Of a DNA stretch of 64,000 bases, positions 31,056 through 41,343 are shown one piece after another (within the stretch, counting starts at the first letter, position 1; every line of letters begins with the position of its first letter). Source of the DNA: Candidatus Phyllobacterium onerii. Its GTDB lineage: Bacteria > Pseudomonadota > Alphaproteobacteria > Rhizobiales > Rhizobiaceae. The position numbers were made by a program, and so were the translations under genes. Location of the stretch: NCBI RefSeq assembly GCF_028331445.1, contig NZ_JAQMHX010000001.1, positions 434,001 to 498,000 of the forward strand, written 5' to 3'. The notes beneath the pieces were generated by a model. The model worked only from the letters and a program-made list of their open reading frames with translations. It had not been told where the DNA came from and ran no database searches.

Positions 31056-34000
31056 ATGCGCTTTACCAAGCTCCGCCTGCTCGGCTTCAAATCGTTCGTA
31101 GAACCCGCAGAATTCGTCATTGAGAGCGGCTTGACCGGCGTCGTCGGTCCCAATGGCTGTGGTAAGTCCAATCTCGTTGAAGCGCTGCGCTGGGTGATGG
31201 GCGAAAGTTCGTACAAGAACATGCGCGCCTCCGGCATGGACGATGTAATCTTTTCCGGATCGGGGACACGGCCATCACGCAATACGGCGGAAGTCACGCT
31301 CTTCCTCGACAATCAGGATCGCAGTGCGCCGTCCGCATTCAATAACGCGGACGAGCTTCAGGTTTCGAGGCGCATCGAGCGCGAGGCCGGCTCGGTTTAT
31401 CGCATCAACGGCAAGGATGCGCGCGCCAAGGATGTACAATTGCTTTTTGCCGATCAATCGACAGGCGCACGTTCGCCTTCGATGGTTGGTCAGGGCCGTA
31501 TCGGTGAGCTTATCCAGGCGAAACCGCAGGCACGCCGGGCCTTGCTGGAAGAGGCCGCAGGGATCTCCGGCCTGCATACCCGTCGCCATGAGGCTGAACT
31601 GCGTCTACGGGCAGCGGAACAGAACCTTGAGCGGCTCGAGGATGTCGTCGGTGAGCTTGAAACGCAGATCGAAAGCCTCAAGCGGCAGTCGCGTCAGGCA
31701 AATCGCTTTAAAAGCCTGTCCGCCGATATACGCCGGTCGGAAGCCATTCTTCTGCATCTGAAATGGTCCGTTGCCAAAGCGCAGGAAGGCGAGGCGCAAT
31801 CGGCGCTCTCGGTGGCAACAGTTGGCGTCGGCGATCAGGCACAAAAGCAGATGAACGCCGCCAAGGAACAGGCGATCGGCGCACATAAATTGCCCGATTT
31901 GCGTGAAGCGGAAGCCAAGGCGGCCGCGATATTGCAGCGTCTGACCATCGCGCGTTCGCAGCTCAATGAGGAAGCCGAGCGAATGCGGGCGCGCCAGAAC
32001 GAATTGGAAAAGCGCCTCGTTCAATTCACTGCCGATATTGCTCGCGAAGAGCAGATGGTGCGCGATAACGCCGATGTGCTGGCACGTCTCGACACGGAGG
32101 AGCGGTCACTCAACGAAGAAAATGCCAATGCTGGCGAGCGCGAGATCGAAACGCGTGCAGAATTCGAGCGCGCGGACGCCAAGCTGAAAGAGAGCGAAAC
32201 AGCACTGGCCAAGGTTACCGCCGAGCGCGCGGAAGCGTCGGCCGAACGTGCGCAAGTCGAGCGGAACTTGCGCGAGAGTGCCGAGCGGCGCGAGCGCCTC
32301 ATGCGTCAGATGAGCGATGTGGAGCGCGACTTGTCTGCAGTCACAGCCCAAATCGGCGCGCTGGCCGATCCTGTTGAAAAACAAGGTCTGGTGGAAATCG
32401 CCGAAGCCGCACTCGATCAGGCCGAAGAATCTGCGCTCATCGCTGAAGCGGCGGTGGAAACCGCGCGCCGGCGGGAGACGGAACTTCGCCAGCCGCTGCA
32501 GGAAGCGCGCAGCAACCTGGGCCGCATAGAGACAGAAGCGAATACGCTCGCCAAGATGATCAACCTTGGCGGGTCGGACCTTTTTCCCGCGGTCGTGGAG
32601 TCGCTGAAAGTCGAGAAGGGTTATGAAGTCGCTCTTGGCGCTGCATTGGGTGAGGATCTTGACGCACCTACGGACAAAAGCGCTCCGGTCTTCTGGGGCG
32701 AGGTAGACGGTTCGGGGGACCCGGCATTGCCGGAAGGTCTTCAATCCCTGGCAGAATTTGTCCGGGCTCCGCGCCAACTGGCGCGGTGTCTCGCCCAGAT
32801 CGGCATTGTCTCCGAGGCAGACGGGGCGCGGCTACAGTCCGCGTTGAAGCCGGGTCAGCGGCTGGTCAGCCGCGATGGCGCGTTGTGGCGCTGGGATGGC
32901 TATACGGCGAGCGCCGATGCACCAACGCCGGCTGCACAACGCCTTGCCCAGAAGAACCGTTTGGCGGAACTCGATCTTGAAGTGGTCGAGGCAACGAAAA
33001 TCCTGCGTGCTGCGGAAGCCGGAATAGTCGCGGCCGAAGGAGCCGTGCGGCAATCCGTCGAGGTGGAGCGAACTGCACGTGATCAATGGCGCGGCATGCA
33101 GCGTTCCGTCACCGATGCACGCGAAGCCTTGGCCGCCGCCGAACGCGCCGCGGGGCAATTGTCCAGCCGTCGCGCCGCTCTTGAAGAGGGCAGGGCGCGC
33201 CTTGCCGAAAACCTGGAGGAAACCCAGGAGCAATTCCTGGAGGCGGAAACCCGGCTGTCGGGTGCTGCCGACCTTGATGAAGTCAATATCCGGCTCGCCA
33301 ATTTGACGAGCGAAGTCACGCTTGATCGCGCCGCGCTGGCGGAAGCCCGCGCGATTCATGATGGTCTGCGCCGCGAAGCCGAAAATCGTATGCGTCGCCT
33401 CGAAGCGATTGGTCACGAACGCAAGAGCTGGGTCAACCGCGCCGATAATGCCGACCGCCAGATCACGTCACTTTCCGAACGCCGTCTGGAAGCGGAATGC
33501 GAGGCGGAAAATCTTGCCGACGCGCCCGACGAACTTGCCGAGCGCAATCGGATATTGCTTTCGCAATTGTCCGAGGCAGAGGCTTTGCGCAAGGACGCAG
33601 CCGACAAGCTTGCCATTGCGGAAAACAGGCAACGGGAACTGGACCAGCTTGCAACCGATGCCATTCAAGCTCTGGCCACAGCGCGCGAAGGCAGGGCGCG
33701 CGCCGAGGAACGGCTCGCTGCCGCGCAAGAACGCCGCAAGGATGCCGAAACCCGCATTGCCGAGGCGCTGAATTGCGCACCGCATGAGGTGATGAAGCTG
33801 ACCGGACTTGGCCCTGATGATCCGCTGCCGGATGTAGATGCAACGGAGCGCAATCTGGAACGTCTCAAGATCGAGCGCGAACGTCTCGGGGCGGTCAACC
33901 TGCGCGCGGAGGAAGAACAAGACGAGCTTTCCGCGCGGCTTGAGACGATCATCAGCGAGCGCGAGGATATCATCGAGGCGGTCAAGAAACTGCGCCAGGC

Positions 34001-34511
34001 GATCCAGAGTTTGAACCGGGAGGGACGTGAACGGCTGCTGGCCGCGTTCGAAGTGGTCAACGTCCAGTTTCAACGCCTGTTCACACACCTCTTTGGTGGC
34101 GGCACCGCAGAGCTGCAATTGATCGAGTCCGACGATCCGCTGGAAGCGGGCCTTGAGATACTTGCTCGCCCGCCCGGCAAGAAGCCGCAGACGATGACGC
34201 TCCTGTCGGGCGGTGAACAGGCGTTGACCGCGATGGCTTTGATCTTCGCGGTGTTCCTCACAAATCCCGCACCGATCTGTGTCCTCGACGAAGTGGATGC
34301 GCCGCTCGATGATCATAATGTCGAGCGTTTCTGCAATCTGATGGACGAAATGGCTGCTTCCACCGATACGCGGTTTGTCGTCATTACCCACAATCCCATC
34401 ACCATGGCCCGGATGAATCGTCTCTTCGGCGTCACCATGGCCGAACAGGGCGTGAGCCAGCTGGTCTCCGTCGATCTTCAGACGGCAGAGCAGCTGCGTG
34501 AGGCAAGCTGA
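31056..34511 (+). CDS. smc: Chromosome segregation protein SMC
   Basis: The 1151-residue ATPase has Walker A GPNGCGKSNL at residues 31-40, long heptad-rich coiled-coil arms (about 165-500 and 640-990), a hinge (about 500-630), the ABC signature LLSGGEQALTAMALIFA and Walker B CVLDEVDAPLDD. SMC with ScpA/ScpB compacts and aligns chromosome arms. A hairpin terminator follows. The neighbourhood (DUF721, DsbA-like, smc, ppdK) is typical of Hyphomicrobiales. Confidence 0.97.
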   Translation: MRFTKLRLLGFKSFVEPAEFVIESGLTGVVGPNGCGKSNLVEALRWVMGESSYKNMRASGMDDVIFSGSGTRPSRNTAEVTLFLDNQDRSAPSAFNNADELQVSRRIEREAGSVYRINGKDARAKDVQLLFADQSTGARSPSMVGQGRIGELIQAKPQARRALLEEAAGISGLHTRRHEAELRLRAAEQNLERLEDVVGELETQIESLKRQSRQANRFKSLSADIRRSEAILLHLKWSVAKAQEGEAQSALSVATVGVGDQAQKQMNAAKEQAIGAHKLPDLREAEAKAAAILQRLTIARSQLNEEAERMRARQNELEKRLVQFTADIAREEQMVRDNADVLARLDTEERSLNEENANAGEREIETRAEFERADAKLKESETALAKVTAERAEASAERAQVERNLRESAERRERLMRQMSDVERDLSAVTAQIGALADPVEKQGLVEIAEAALDQAEESALIAEAAVETARRRETELRQPLQEARSNLGRIETEANTLAKMINLGGSDLFPAVVESLKVEKGYEVALGAALGEDLDAPTDKSAPVFWGEVDGSGDPALPEGLQSLAEFVRAPRQLARCLAQIGIVSEADGARLQSALKPGQRLVSRDGALWRWDGYTASADAPTPAAQRLAQKNRLAELDLEVVEATKILRAAEAGIVAAEGAVRQSVEVERTARDQWRGMQRSVTDAREALAAAERAAGQLSSRRAALEEGRARLAENLEETQEQFLEAETRLSGAADLDEVNIRLANLTSEVTLDRAALAEARAIHDGLRREAENRMRRLEAIGHERKSWVNRADNADRQITSLSERRLEAECEAENLADAPDELAERNRILLSQLSEAEALRKDAADKLAIAENRQRELDQLATDAIQALATAREGRARAEERLAAAQERRKDAETRIAEALNCAPHEVMKLTGLGPDDPLPDVDATERNLERLKIERERLGAVNLRAEEEQDELSARLETIISEREDIIEAVKKLRQAIQSLNREGRERLLAAFEVVNVQFQRLFTHLFGGGTAELQLIESDDPLEAGLEILARPPGKKPQTMTLLSGGEQALTAMALIFAVFLTNPAPICVLDEVDAPLDDHNVERFCNLMDEMAASTDTRFVVITHNPITMARMNRLFGVTMAEQGVSQLVSVDLQTAEQLREAS

Positions 34512-34572
34512 TCGATCGTAAATGACGAAGGATTTCAAAGCTTAATGCGGATTTACTCTGCTAATCGATTTG

Positions 34573-34595
34573 AATGCTGCGATGCAGCATTTTTT
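34573..34595 (+). terminator. Intrinsic terminator after smc
   Basis: AATGCTGC pairs perfectly with GCAGCATT over a three-base loop and runs straight into TTTTTT. This is the cleanest classical terminator inside the gene-dense part of the window. Confidence 0.8.
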
Positions 34596-34658
34596 AATGG
34601 TGCTTGACGAATTGATCGCGTAGACCTCTCCTGTGTTTCAGCGGCAAGGGAGGCTGCA

Positions 34659-37328
34659 ATGGTGAAATGGGTCTATACATTCGGTGACGGCAAGGCGGAA
34701 GGATCCGCCGGTGACCGCAATCTGTTAGGTGGAAAAGGCGCAAATCTTGCCGAGATGTGCGCACTCGGTTTGCCGGTTCCACCGGGATTCACCATCACGA
34801 CAGATGTTTGCAGCTGGTACTATGACAATGGCCGCAAATATCCGGACACGCTCGAAACGAATATAAAAAAGTCCCTCTCCCACATTGCTGAGATAACAGG
34901 CCGCAATTTTGGCGACATGGAAAAGCCGTTGCTGGTCTCCGTGCGCTCAGGAGCGCGGGCGTCCATGCCAGGCATGATGGATACAGTGCTCAACCTTGGC
35001 CTCAACGACGGGACGGTCGAGGCGATTGCCCGCGAGACCGGCGATGAGCGGTTTGCCTATGACAGCTACCGCCGCTTCATCCAGATGTATTCCGACGTCG
35101 TCATGGGCCTCGATCATTCGGTTTTCGAGGAGATTCTTGAAGACACCAAGGCCAATCTCGGCCATGAGGTCGATACGGCCCTGACAGCCGACGACTGGAA
35201 AAACGTCATTGCGTTGTACAAGGCGAAGATTGAAGAAGAACTCGATGAGCCTTTCCCGCAGGATCCGGAAAAACAGCTGTGGGGCGCGATCAGCGCTGTA
35301 TTTTCCAGCTGGATGAACGCCCGCGCGATTACCTACCGGCGGCTTCACAACATTCCGGAGAGCTGGGGCACGGCTGTTAGTGTCCAGGCGATGGTGTTCG
35401 GCAATATGGGCGATCGCTCGGCGACCGGGGTTGCCTTCACCCGCAATCCATCCACCGGCGAAAAGAAACTCTACGGCGAGTTCCTGGTCAACGCGCAAGG
35501 CGAAGACGTCGTTGCCGGTATTCGCACGCCCCAGAACATCACCGAAGACGCACGTATTGCTGCGGGGTCCGACAAGCCCTCGCTGGAGAAGATAATGCCG
35601 GCGGCCTTTGCCGAATTTTGTGCAGTGTCGGAACGGCTCGAGAAGCATTACACCGACATGCAGGATCTCGAATTCACCATCGAGAACGGCAAACTGTGGA
35701 TGCTGCAGACGCGATCCGGCAAGCGTACCGCCAAGGCAGCATTGAAGATTGCAGTGGAGATGGCAGAAGAAGGTCTGATTTCTCGCGAGGAAGCGGTTCT
35801 GCGCATCGATCCAGCTTCGCTTGATCAACTGCTACACCCGACCATCGATCCGGGTGCAGAGCGCAACATAATCGGAACAGGCCTTCCGGCATCTCCGGGC
35901 GCTGCCACTGGCGAAATCGTCTTCTCGTCGGAAGACGCTGAGCAGCTGAAGGCCGAGGGGCGCAAAGCTATTCTGGTGCGGATCGAGACCAGTCCGGAAG
36001 ACATCCACGGGATGCATGCCTCAGAGGCCATCCTGACCACGCGGGGCGGCATGACCAGCCACGCGGCGGTCGTCGCACGCGGCATGGGTAAACCCTGCGT
36101 ATCAGGTGCAGGTTCGCTGCGCGTCGACTATCGCAACGAAACGCTGCTCGCGATGGGAGTCGTTTTGAAGAAGGGCGATGTCATCACCATCGATGGCGGC
36201 ACCGGTCAGGTGCTGAAGGGCGCAGTACCGATGCGACAGCCGGAACTTTCCGGGGATTTCGGCAGGATCATGGAATGGGCTGACAAGACGCGGCGCATGA
36301 AAGTGCGCGCCAACGCGGAAACACCTGTCGATGCTCGCACGGCTCGCTCATTTGGCGCTGAAGGTATTGGACTGTGCCGCACCGAGCATATGTTTTTCGA
36401 AGGCGAACGCATCGTCGCCATGCGTGAAATGATCCTGGCCGATAACGAGAAAGGCCGCCGTGCCGCGCTCGACAAATTATTGCCGATGCAACGGTCCGAT
36501 TTCGTGGAATTGTTTGAAATAATGCATGGTCTGCCGGTCACAATTCGCCTGCTGGACCCGCCGCTGCATGAATTCCTGCCGAAAACCGAGGAAGAAATCG
36601 CAGAAGTCGCTGCTGCCATGAATGTTGACGCCGACAAGCTGCGCGAACGAACCGATAGCCTGCATGAAACCAACCCGATGCTTGGCCATCGCGGCTGCCG
36701 TCTTGCCATCTCCTATCCGGAAATCGCGGAAATGCAGGCGCGGGCGATTTTCGAGGCTGCTGTGGAAGCGGCGAAATCGACAGGCGCGCCTGTCGAACCG
36801 GAAATCATGGTGCCGCTCGTTGGGTTGCGCGCCGAACTCGATTTCGTCAAGGCGCGAATAGATGCGGTTGCGGCCGACGTGATGAAAGAGGCTGACATCA
36901 AGATCAACTATCTGGTCGGAACAATGATCGAGCTGCCGCGTGCCGCCATCCGTGCCCACTCGATTGCCGAAGTTGCCGAGTTTTTCTCGTTCGGCACCAA
37001 CGACTTGACCCAGACGACATTCGGCATCTCGCGCGATGACGCCTCATCCTTCCTGATGAGCTATCAGGTGAAGGGAATCATCGAGCAGGATCCGTTCGTA
37101 ACGATCGACATTGACGGCGTTGGTGAATTGGTACGGATCGGCGCCGACAAGGGCAGGGCCGCGCGGCCGGGAATCAAGCTCGGCATATGCGGCGAACATG
37201 GCGGCGATCCCGCATCCATCCACTTTTGCGAAGAGGTGGGGCTCGACTATGTTTCCTGTTCGCCATTCCGCGTTCCGATCGCCCGGCTTGCGGCAGCGCA
37301 GGCGTCGGCAAAGGCGAAGAATGCCTAG
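34659..37328 (+). CDS. ppdK: Pyruvate, phosphate dikinase
   Basis: The 889-residue enzyme interconverts pyruvate + ATP + Pi with PEP + AMP + PPi. The N-terminal ATP-grasp domain starts with GGKGANLAEM; the swivelling domain has the phosphorylated His at about 468 in RGGMTSHAAVVARGMG; the C-terminal PEP/pyruvate barrel has the catalytic Cys at about 844 in GICGEHGGDP. Length is standard. It is monocistronic, with a terminator upstream and the deacetylase gene 74 bp downstream. Confidence 0.97.
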   Translation: MVKWVYTFGDGKAEGSAGDRNLLGGKGANLAEMCALGLPVPPGFTITTDVCSWYYDNGRKYPDTLETNIKKSLSHIAEITGRNFGDMEKPLLVSVRSGARASMPGMMDTVLNLGLNDGTVEAIARETGDERFAYDSYRRFIQMYSDVVMGLDHSVFEEILEDTKANLGHEVDTALTADDWKNVIALYKAKIEEELDEPFPQDPEKQLWGAISAVFSSWMNARAITYRRLHNIPESWGTAVSVQAMVFGNMGDRSATGVAFTRNPSTGEKKLYGEFLVNAQGEDVVAGIRTPQNITEDARIAAGSDKPSLEKIMPAAFAEFCAVSERLEKHYTDMQDLEFTIENGKLWMLQTRSGKRTAKAALKIAVEMAEEGLISREEAVLRIDPASLDQLLHPTIDPGAERNIIGTGLPASPGAATGEIVFSSEDAEQLKAEGRKAILVRIETSPEDIHGMHASEAILTTRGGMTSHAAVVARGMGKPCVSGAGSLRVDYRNETLLAMGVVLKKGDVITIDGGTGQVLKGAVPMRQPELSGDFGRIMEWADKTRRMKVRANAETPVDARTARSFGAEGIGLCRTEHMFFEGERIVAMREMILADNEKGRRAALDKLLPMQRSDFVELFEIMHGLPVTIRLLDPPLHEFLPKTEEEIAEVAAAMNVDADKLRERTDSLHETNPMLGHRGCRLAISYPEIAEMQARAIFEAAVEAAKSTGAPVEPEIMVPLVGLRAELDFVKARIDAVAADVMKEADIKINYLVGTMIELPRAAIRAHSIAEVAEFFSFGTNDLTQTTFGISRDDASSFLMSYQVKGIIEQDPFVTIDIDGVGELVRIGADKGRAARPGIKLGICGEHGGDPASIHFCEEVGLDYVSCSPFRVPIARLAAAQASAKAKNA

Positions 37329-37402
37329 GTCCTGACCTAAACAACGTCTGCCATAAATATGCTTGGTTTCGCGCGCCTTGTCCGCGCGAAACTACTCAAT
37401 CC

Positions 37403-38164
37403 ATGGCGAAAATCGTGCGCTCAACGTCTGCAATCATCACTGCAATTGCTCTCTGCGCCTCCGTCGTCACGGCAGGTGCCAAGGAACATCCCCACTTCAT
37501 AGAACCCAAGCTTTTCATCACCAAAGGCGGCGATGCAACGCCGCAGGTCGCCTTGACGCTGGATGCCTGTTCCGGCCAGACAGATCTGCGCATCCTCAAT
37601 GCGTTGGTTGAAAATCATATTCCGGCGACAATCTTTGTCACCGGCCGCTGGCTCAAGCACAATGCCGCTTCAGTGGCGATCATGAAAGCGCATCCGGAGC
37701 TGTTTGAACTTGAAAATCACGGACTGAACCACGTTCCGGCGATCGACAACCAACCCAAGATGTTCGGCCTGAAGACGGCAGGATCTCTGCCTGCTATCCG
37801 CACGGAGATTGAAGGCGGTGCGAATGCGATGATTGCAGCAACACTGACGAAGCCGGCCTGGTATCGCGACGCAACGGCTCGCTACAGCGACGATGCGATA
37901 ACACTCGCCCATCAGATGGGGTATCGGGTGGCCGGATATTCCCTGAACGCCGACATGGGTGCCTCGTTACTGGCTGGTCAGGTTGAGAAGCGTATAGTAG
38001 CCGCCAAGGATGGCGACGTGATCATCGCCCATGTGAACCAGCCGACGCGAGCAGCAGGAGAGGGAGTCGTCAAAGGCATTCTTGCCCTGAAACAAAAAGG
38101 CTTCCATTTTACACGTCTTGAGGACGTGCAGGAGAGCGAGCAGCCCCTGCGACCAGGCGTCTAA
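37403..38164 (+). CDS. Polysaccharide deacetylase family protein (secreted)
   Basis: The 253-residue protein has a signal peptide (hydrophobic residues 9-24). The NodB-like barrel shows a modified first motif, LTLDACSGQTD, in place of TFDDG, with Asp at 54, and the zinc motif HGLNH (HxxxH) in FELENHGLNHV. Motif HVNQPTRAAGEGV lies near the C-terminus. The divergent first motif defines a proteobacterial subgroup; the substrate (peptidoglycan or another polysaccharide) is unknown. The start ATG 37403 fits the signal peptide; the frame is open upstream into ppdK. Confidence 0.85.
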   Translation: MAKIVRSTSAIITAIALCASVVTAGAKEHPHFIEPKLFITKGGDATPQVALTLDACSGQTDLRILNALVENHIPATIFVTGRWLKHNAASVAIMKAHPELFELENHGLNHVPAIDNQPKMFGLKTAGSLPAIRTEIEGGANAMIAATLTKPAWYRDATARYSDDAITLAHQMGYRVAGYSLNADMGASLLAGQVEKRIVAAKDGDVIIAHVNQPTRAAGEGVVKGILALKQKGFHFTRLEDVQESEQPLRPGV

Positions 38165-38518
38165 CCATCGTTGATATTTATACGACTATCGAAATATCTA
38201 TACTTTGGGACAATTGACAGGCTTGTCCGTATTGTGTTCGTTGCGGAACGCTCATTGAGCGACACCTTGGGAGGGGTTCATCCGCATGAAGATATAGAAA
38301 TTCATATGATTTTTGCGGATACATCCGCGCAGTTCATTTTTAGCGAACCATTTTTAAAAGACAGAACCACACCAGAGCTGGATCAAATATTTGATGCGCA
38401 ATTGTGCCGACGCGGCCAGCCGCGCAACGACGCCGCACGTTCGGACGTAGCTACGCATCTCATTGATTTTCCGTCGAAATGTCTGGTTTTGCCTCACCTT
38501 ATTTGAGGAGGAATTATC
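38165..38518. other. Intergenic region upstream of the GH31 lipoprotein gene
   Basis: This 354-bp, relatively AT-rich stretch probably holds the promoter of the GH31 gene. An open frame of 111 codons (38171-38506, TTG start) is present but has no recognisable domain and no good ribosome-binding site, so I leave it uncalled. Near the 3' end TTGAGGAGG provides a strong ribosome-binding site 8 bases before the TTG start at 38519. Confidence 0.5.
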
Positions 38519-41287
38519 TTGAACCGCATTCAAATTTCTATTCTGAGCTTGATGTTGTTGCCGGGTCTCGCGGGTTGCAACAATTCAAAGACAGACACAG
38601 CACAATCAGGCGGCAGTACATTTGCCGGTCTGCCCGGACCCAAGGGTGAGCCTGGCGACAAGGGTGCGATCGGAGACAAAGGTGAAGCCGGCGGCAATGG
38701 CGAGGCCGGCGACAACGGAGACAAGGGGGAAGTTGGCGATAAGGGTCTGGCCGGCGACAAGGGTGCGGTCGGTGACAAGGGCGCCGTCGGGGACAAAGGT
38801 CTTGCAGGTGACAAAGGTGTGGCCGGTGAAAAAGGATCTACTGGCGAGCCCGTCACAGAAAAGGTCGAGCCGGTCAAGGACGGCACCATCACATCAAAGC
38901 CGGGCGGTTTCGATGTGCAACTGAAGAAGGATGTGCTCGAGGTTCGTGCAGTGACCGCCAACGCGTTTCGGGTTCATTATTTGCCGGATGGAAAGGGCAC
39001 AGAGAAAACTCGGGTGATCGACCCTTCCTTTAAATCCGATGCCACCTACGAGGTGAAGGACTCAGCCCTTACGACGGGCAAGGACCTTGTTTTGGGACAA
39101 TACACCGCCCGCTGGAATCCTTCAGACGCAACCGTCTCGGTTCTCGACGCCAAAAGCGCGAAGCTGATGACGATCGATATCGACGCGCTCAAGATCGGCA
39201 AGGTCAACGTAGAGCATAATGCAAATGATCGTCTTTACGGTATTAATGGCAGCGCCGAGTATGAAAAACCTGTTGCCCTCTTCCGCAACTGGGAAGAAGG
39301 TCTGAACTCCGGCGCGCAGGGTCACGCGGGTGCACCCTTTGTCTGGAGCACGGCAGGATATGGAGTTCTTGTCGACACGATGGGTTCTGCCAGCAGGAAA
39401 ATCGATCTGCGCGACAACAAGAACATCGTATTCGCTGACACCTCAAAGAGCGATGTCGATGCCTATTTGCTCCTGGGCAGGCCGCCCGAGTTATTCGGTG
39501 CACTTGCGAAGATAAGCGGACGTTCACCGCTATTTCCAAAATGGGCCATGGGCTTCACCAACAGCCAATGGGGCGCAAACGATCAATGGGATGGATACAA
39601 GTATGACAAAGGTCTGACCGAAGACAAACTCCGTGCAATCATTCAGCGATATCACGATGAAGACATACCGCTCGACGCATTCACATTTGACCTGGACTGG
39701 ATGTACTGGGCCAGAGCCGACATTCCCTATAGCCAGTTCAAATGGAACTTAACAAAATTTCCGGGTATGGCGGCGAGCGTTGCGGATGAAAAGAAGCTGA
39801 AGCCGTGGCTTGACGAGAAGGGTATCAAATTGACGGCTATCCTGAAGCCCCGTATCCCGGTCGAATCGCAGGAAGGTAAATTTGCAGAGAGCAATAATTT
39901 CTGGATGCCCTATACAACAAACCAACCGGATTACTTCTTAAACACCACCCAGATGCGGCACCTGAATTTTGCCAAGCCCGAGGTCACGGCATGGTATTTT
40001 GACCATCTTAAAGGTGCGCTCGATTCCGGTATTTCGGGCTGGTGGAACGATGAGTTCGATTCGAGTGAAGCCACCGACGACGGTAATGAAACCGAAGGTT
40101 TCGATATGCAACGCGCGGTCTACGAATGGCAGCGCAGCTACGCACCCAAACAACGCGTGTGGTCGATCAATCGTAACTTCTATCTGGGCGCTCAACGCTA
40201 CGCTTATGGGCTCTGGTCGGGCGATATCGATAACGGTTTTGGTGTCATGGCCGAGCAGCGCAAGAAAATGCTGAGTGCGATCAACGCAGGCGCCATGCAA
40301 TGGACCATGGATACGGGCGGATTTCGCAATGGCCACGGAACCGCGCCGGAGGGCAAGACCGGAAACGAGGATTATGCCCGCTGGATGCAGTTCGCCATTT
40401 TCACTCCGATCTTCCGCGTCCACGCCGACAACGGCAATCAGCGTCAGCCTTGGTATTATATCCCAAACAAGCCGAATACGAACGTGCCTCAAGATATGAA
40501 GGATACCGCAATTTTCGAGGCAATCAGGCTGCGCTACAAGCTCATTCCCTATATCTACAGCTACGAACATCAGCGCAACAAGACCGGCGTCGGCATTGTC
40601 CGTCCATTGATATTCGATTGGCCGGAAGACAAGAGCGTTGAAAGCAATGTCGACAGCTGGCTGTTCGGCGATTGGCTGCTGGCTTCTCCGGTGGTGGAGC
40701 AAGGACAGCGGAGCAAGGATATCTACCTTCCTGCGGGGAACTGGACCGAGTGGAATTCAGGTCAGGCGAAGCAGGGTAGCAAGATCACCAGCTTCAATAC
40801 TGTTGGATGGGAACACAATTTCCCGCTGTTCATCCGCCAAGGCGCAATTATACCGATGATGCACGAAGACGTGCAATATGTGGGACAACTGCCGCTCAAA
40901 GAACTGAACGTGGAAGTGTTCCCGGACACAAAGCGCACCTCGTTCGAGTATTACGATGATGACGGCAAAAGCTACAACTACGAGACGGGTGAATATTTTC
41001 TGCAAGAATTGTCGGTGCAAAGGACTGATAAAACGGTTTTATTCGAAACGGCTGCTCCAGAGGGTAGTTTCACGCCAGACCTCCAACATTATATTGTGAA
41101 GATTCACGGCCCTCATGCCACGAATGTCGAAGTGAATGGCGCGAAGCTCAATCAGGTTGCAAACCCTGCTGCACTGACTGGTGAAAGCTGGTATTCGGGA
41201 CAGGACGAGGCGCATGGCGGTATAGACGTGACCTACGTTCGGATAAAAGCCCAGGAAAAGCAAGGCGTTACGCTGACCACCAAGTGA
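38519..41287 (+). CDS. GH31 family glycosidase, lipoprotein with collagen-like stalk
   Basis: The protein has 922 residues. It starts with TTG after a strong GAGGAGG. A lipoprotein signal ends in LAGC (Cys20). Residues 37-111 are 25 uninterrupted Gly-X-Y triplets, eight of them GDK, the pattern of bacterial collagen-like stalks that trimerise. The rest is a GH31 alpha-glycosidase: the proposed nucleophile is Asp511 in GWWNDEFD and the acid/base is Asp569 in LWSGDID, with MDTGGF and FRVHADNG also typical. Substrates in the family include alpha-glucosides and alpha-xylosides. It should be envelope-anchored. The stalk fusion is unusual. A terminator follows. Confidence 0.9.
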   Translation: MNRIQISILSLMLLPGLAGCNNSKTDTAQSGGSTFAGLPGPKGEPGDKGAIGDKGEAGGNGEAGDNGDKGEVGDKGLAGDKGAVGDKGAVGDKGLAGDKGVAGEKGSTGEPVTEKVEPVKDGTITSKPGGFDVQLKKDVLEVRAVTANAFRVHYLPDGKGTEKTRVIDPSFKSDATYEVKDSALTTGKDLVLGQYTARWNPSDATVSVLDAKSAKLMTIDIDALKIGKVNVEHNANDRLYGINGSAEYEKPVALFRNWEEGLNSGAQGHAGAPFVWSTAGYGVLVDTMGSASRKIDLRDNKNIVFADTSKSDVDAYLLLGRPPELFGALAKISGRSPLFPKWAMGFTNSQWGANDQWDGYKYDKGLTEDKLRAIIQRYHDEDIPLDAFTFDLDWMYWARADIPYSQFKWNLTKFPGMAASVADEKKLKPWLDEKGIKLTAILKPRIPVESQEGKFAESNNFWMPYTTNQPDYFLNTTQMRHLNFAKPEVTAWYFDHLKGALDSGISGWWNDEFDSSEATDDGNETEGFDMQRAVYEWQRSYAPKQRVWSINRNFYLGAQRYAYGLWSGDIDNGFGVMAEQRKKMLSAINAGAMQWTMDTGGFRNGHGTAPEGKTGNEDYARWMQFAIFTPIFRVHADNGNQRQPWYYIPNKPNTNVPQDMKDTAIFEAIRLRYKLIPYIYSYEHQRNKTGVGIVRPLIFDWPEDKSVESNVDSWLFGDWLLASPVVEQGQRSKDIYLPAGNWTEWNSGQAKQGSKITSFNTVGWEHNFPLFIRQGAIIPMMHEDVQYVGQLPLKELNVEVFPDTKRTSFEYYDDDGKSYNYETGEYFLQELSVQRTDKTVLFETAAPEGSFTPDLQHYIVKIHGPHATNVEVNGAKLNQVANPAALTGESWYSGQDEAHGGIDVTYVRIKAQEKQGVTLTTK
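38627..38851 (+). repeat. Collagen-like Gly-X-Y coding repeat
   Basis: This 225-bp in-frame tract encodes 25 Gly-X-Y triplets. Its 3' half consists of imperfect 18-base units encoding GDKGAV, GDKGLA or GDKGVA. Synonymous differences between units show it is not a very recent expansion, but the tract could still vary in length between strains. Confidence 0.9.
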
Positions 41288-41293
41288 AAAAGA

Positions 41294-41326
41294 CATGAAG
41301 GGGTAGTTTCTGACTGCCCCTTCATG
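41294..41326. terminator. Hairpin between convergent GH31 and aminotransferase genes
   Basis: CATGAAGGGG (41294-41303) pairs with CCCCTTCATG (41317-41326). There is an A-rich stretch before it and no strong T-run after it. It is placed to stop transcription from both convergent genes. Confidence 0.6.
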
Positions 41327-41343
41327 GCTTGACGAACTGAAAA

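Noticed and set aside
33468-34538. 356-codon antisense frame opposite the 3' part of smc
   Set aside because: It is a shadow of the Smc C-terminal ATPase domain, which is intact on the plus strand.
38171-38506. 111-codon frame upstream of the GH31 gene
   Set aside because: It starts with TTG without a ribosome-binding site, has no recognisable domain or membrane segment, and occupies the region where the GH31 promoter should be.
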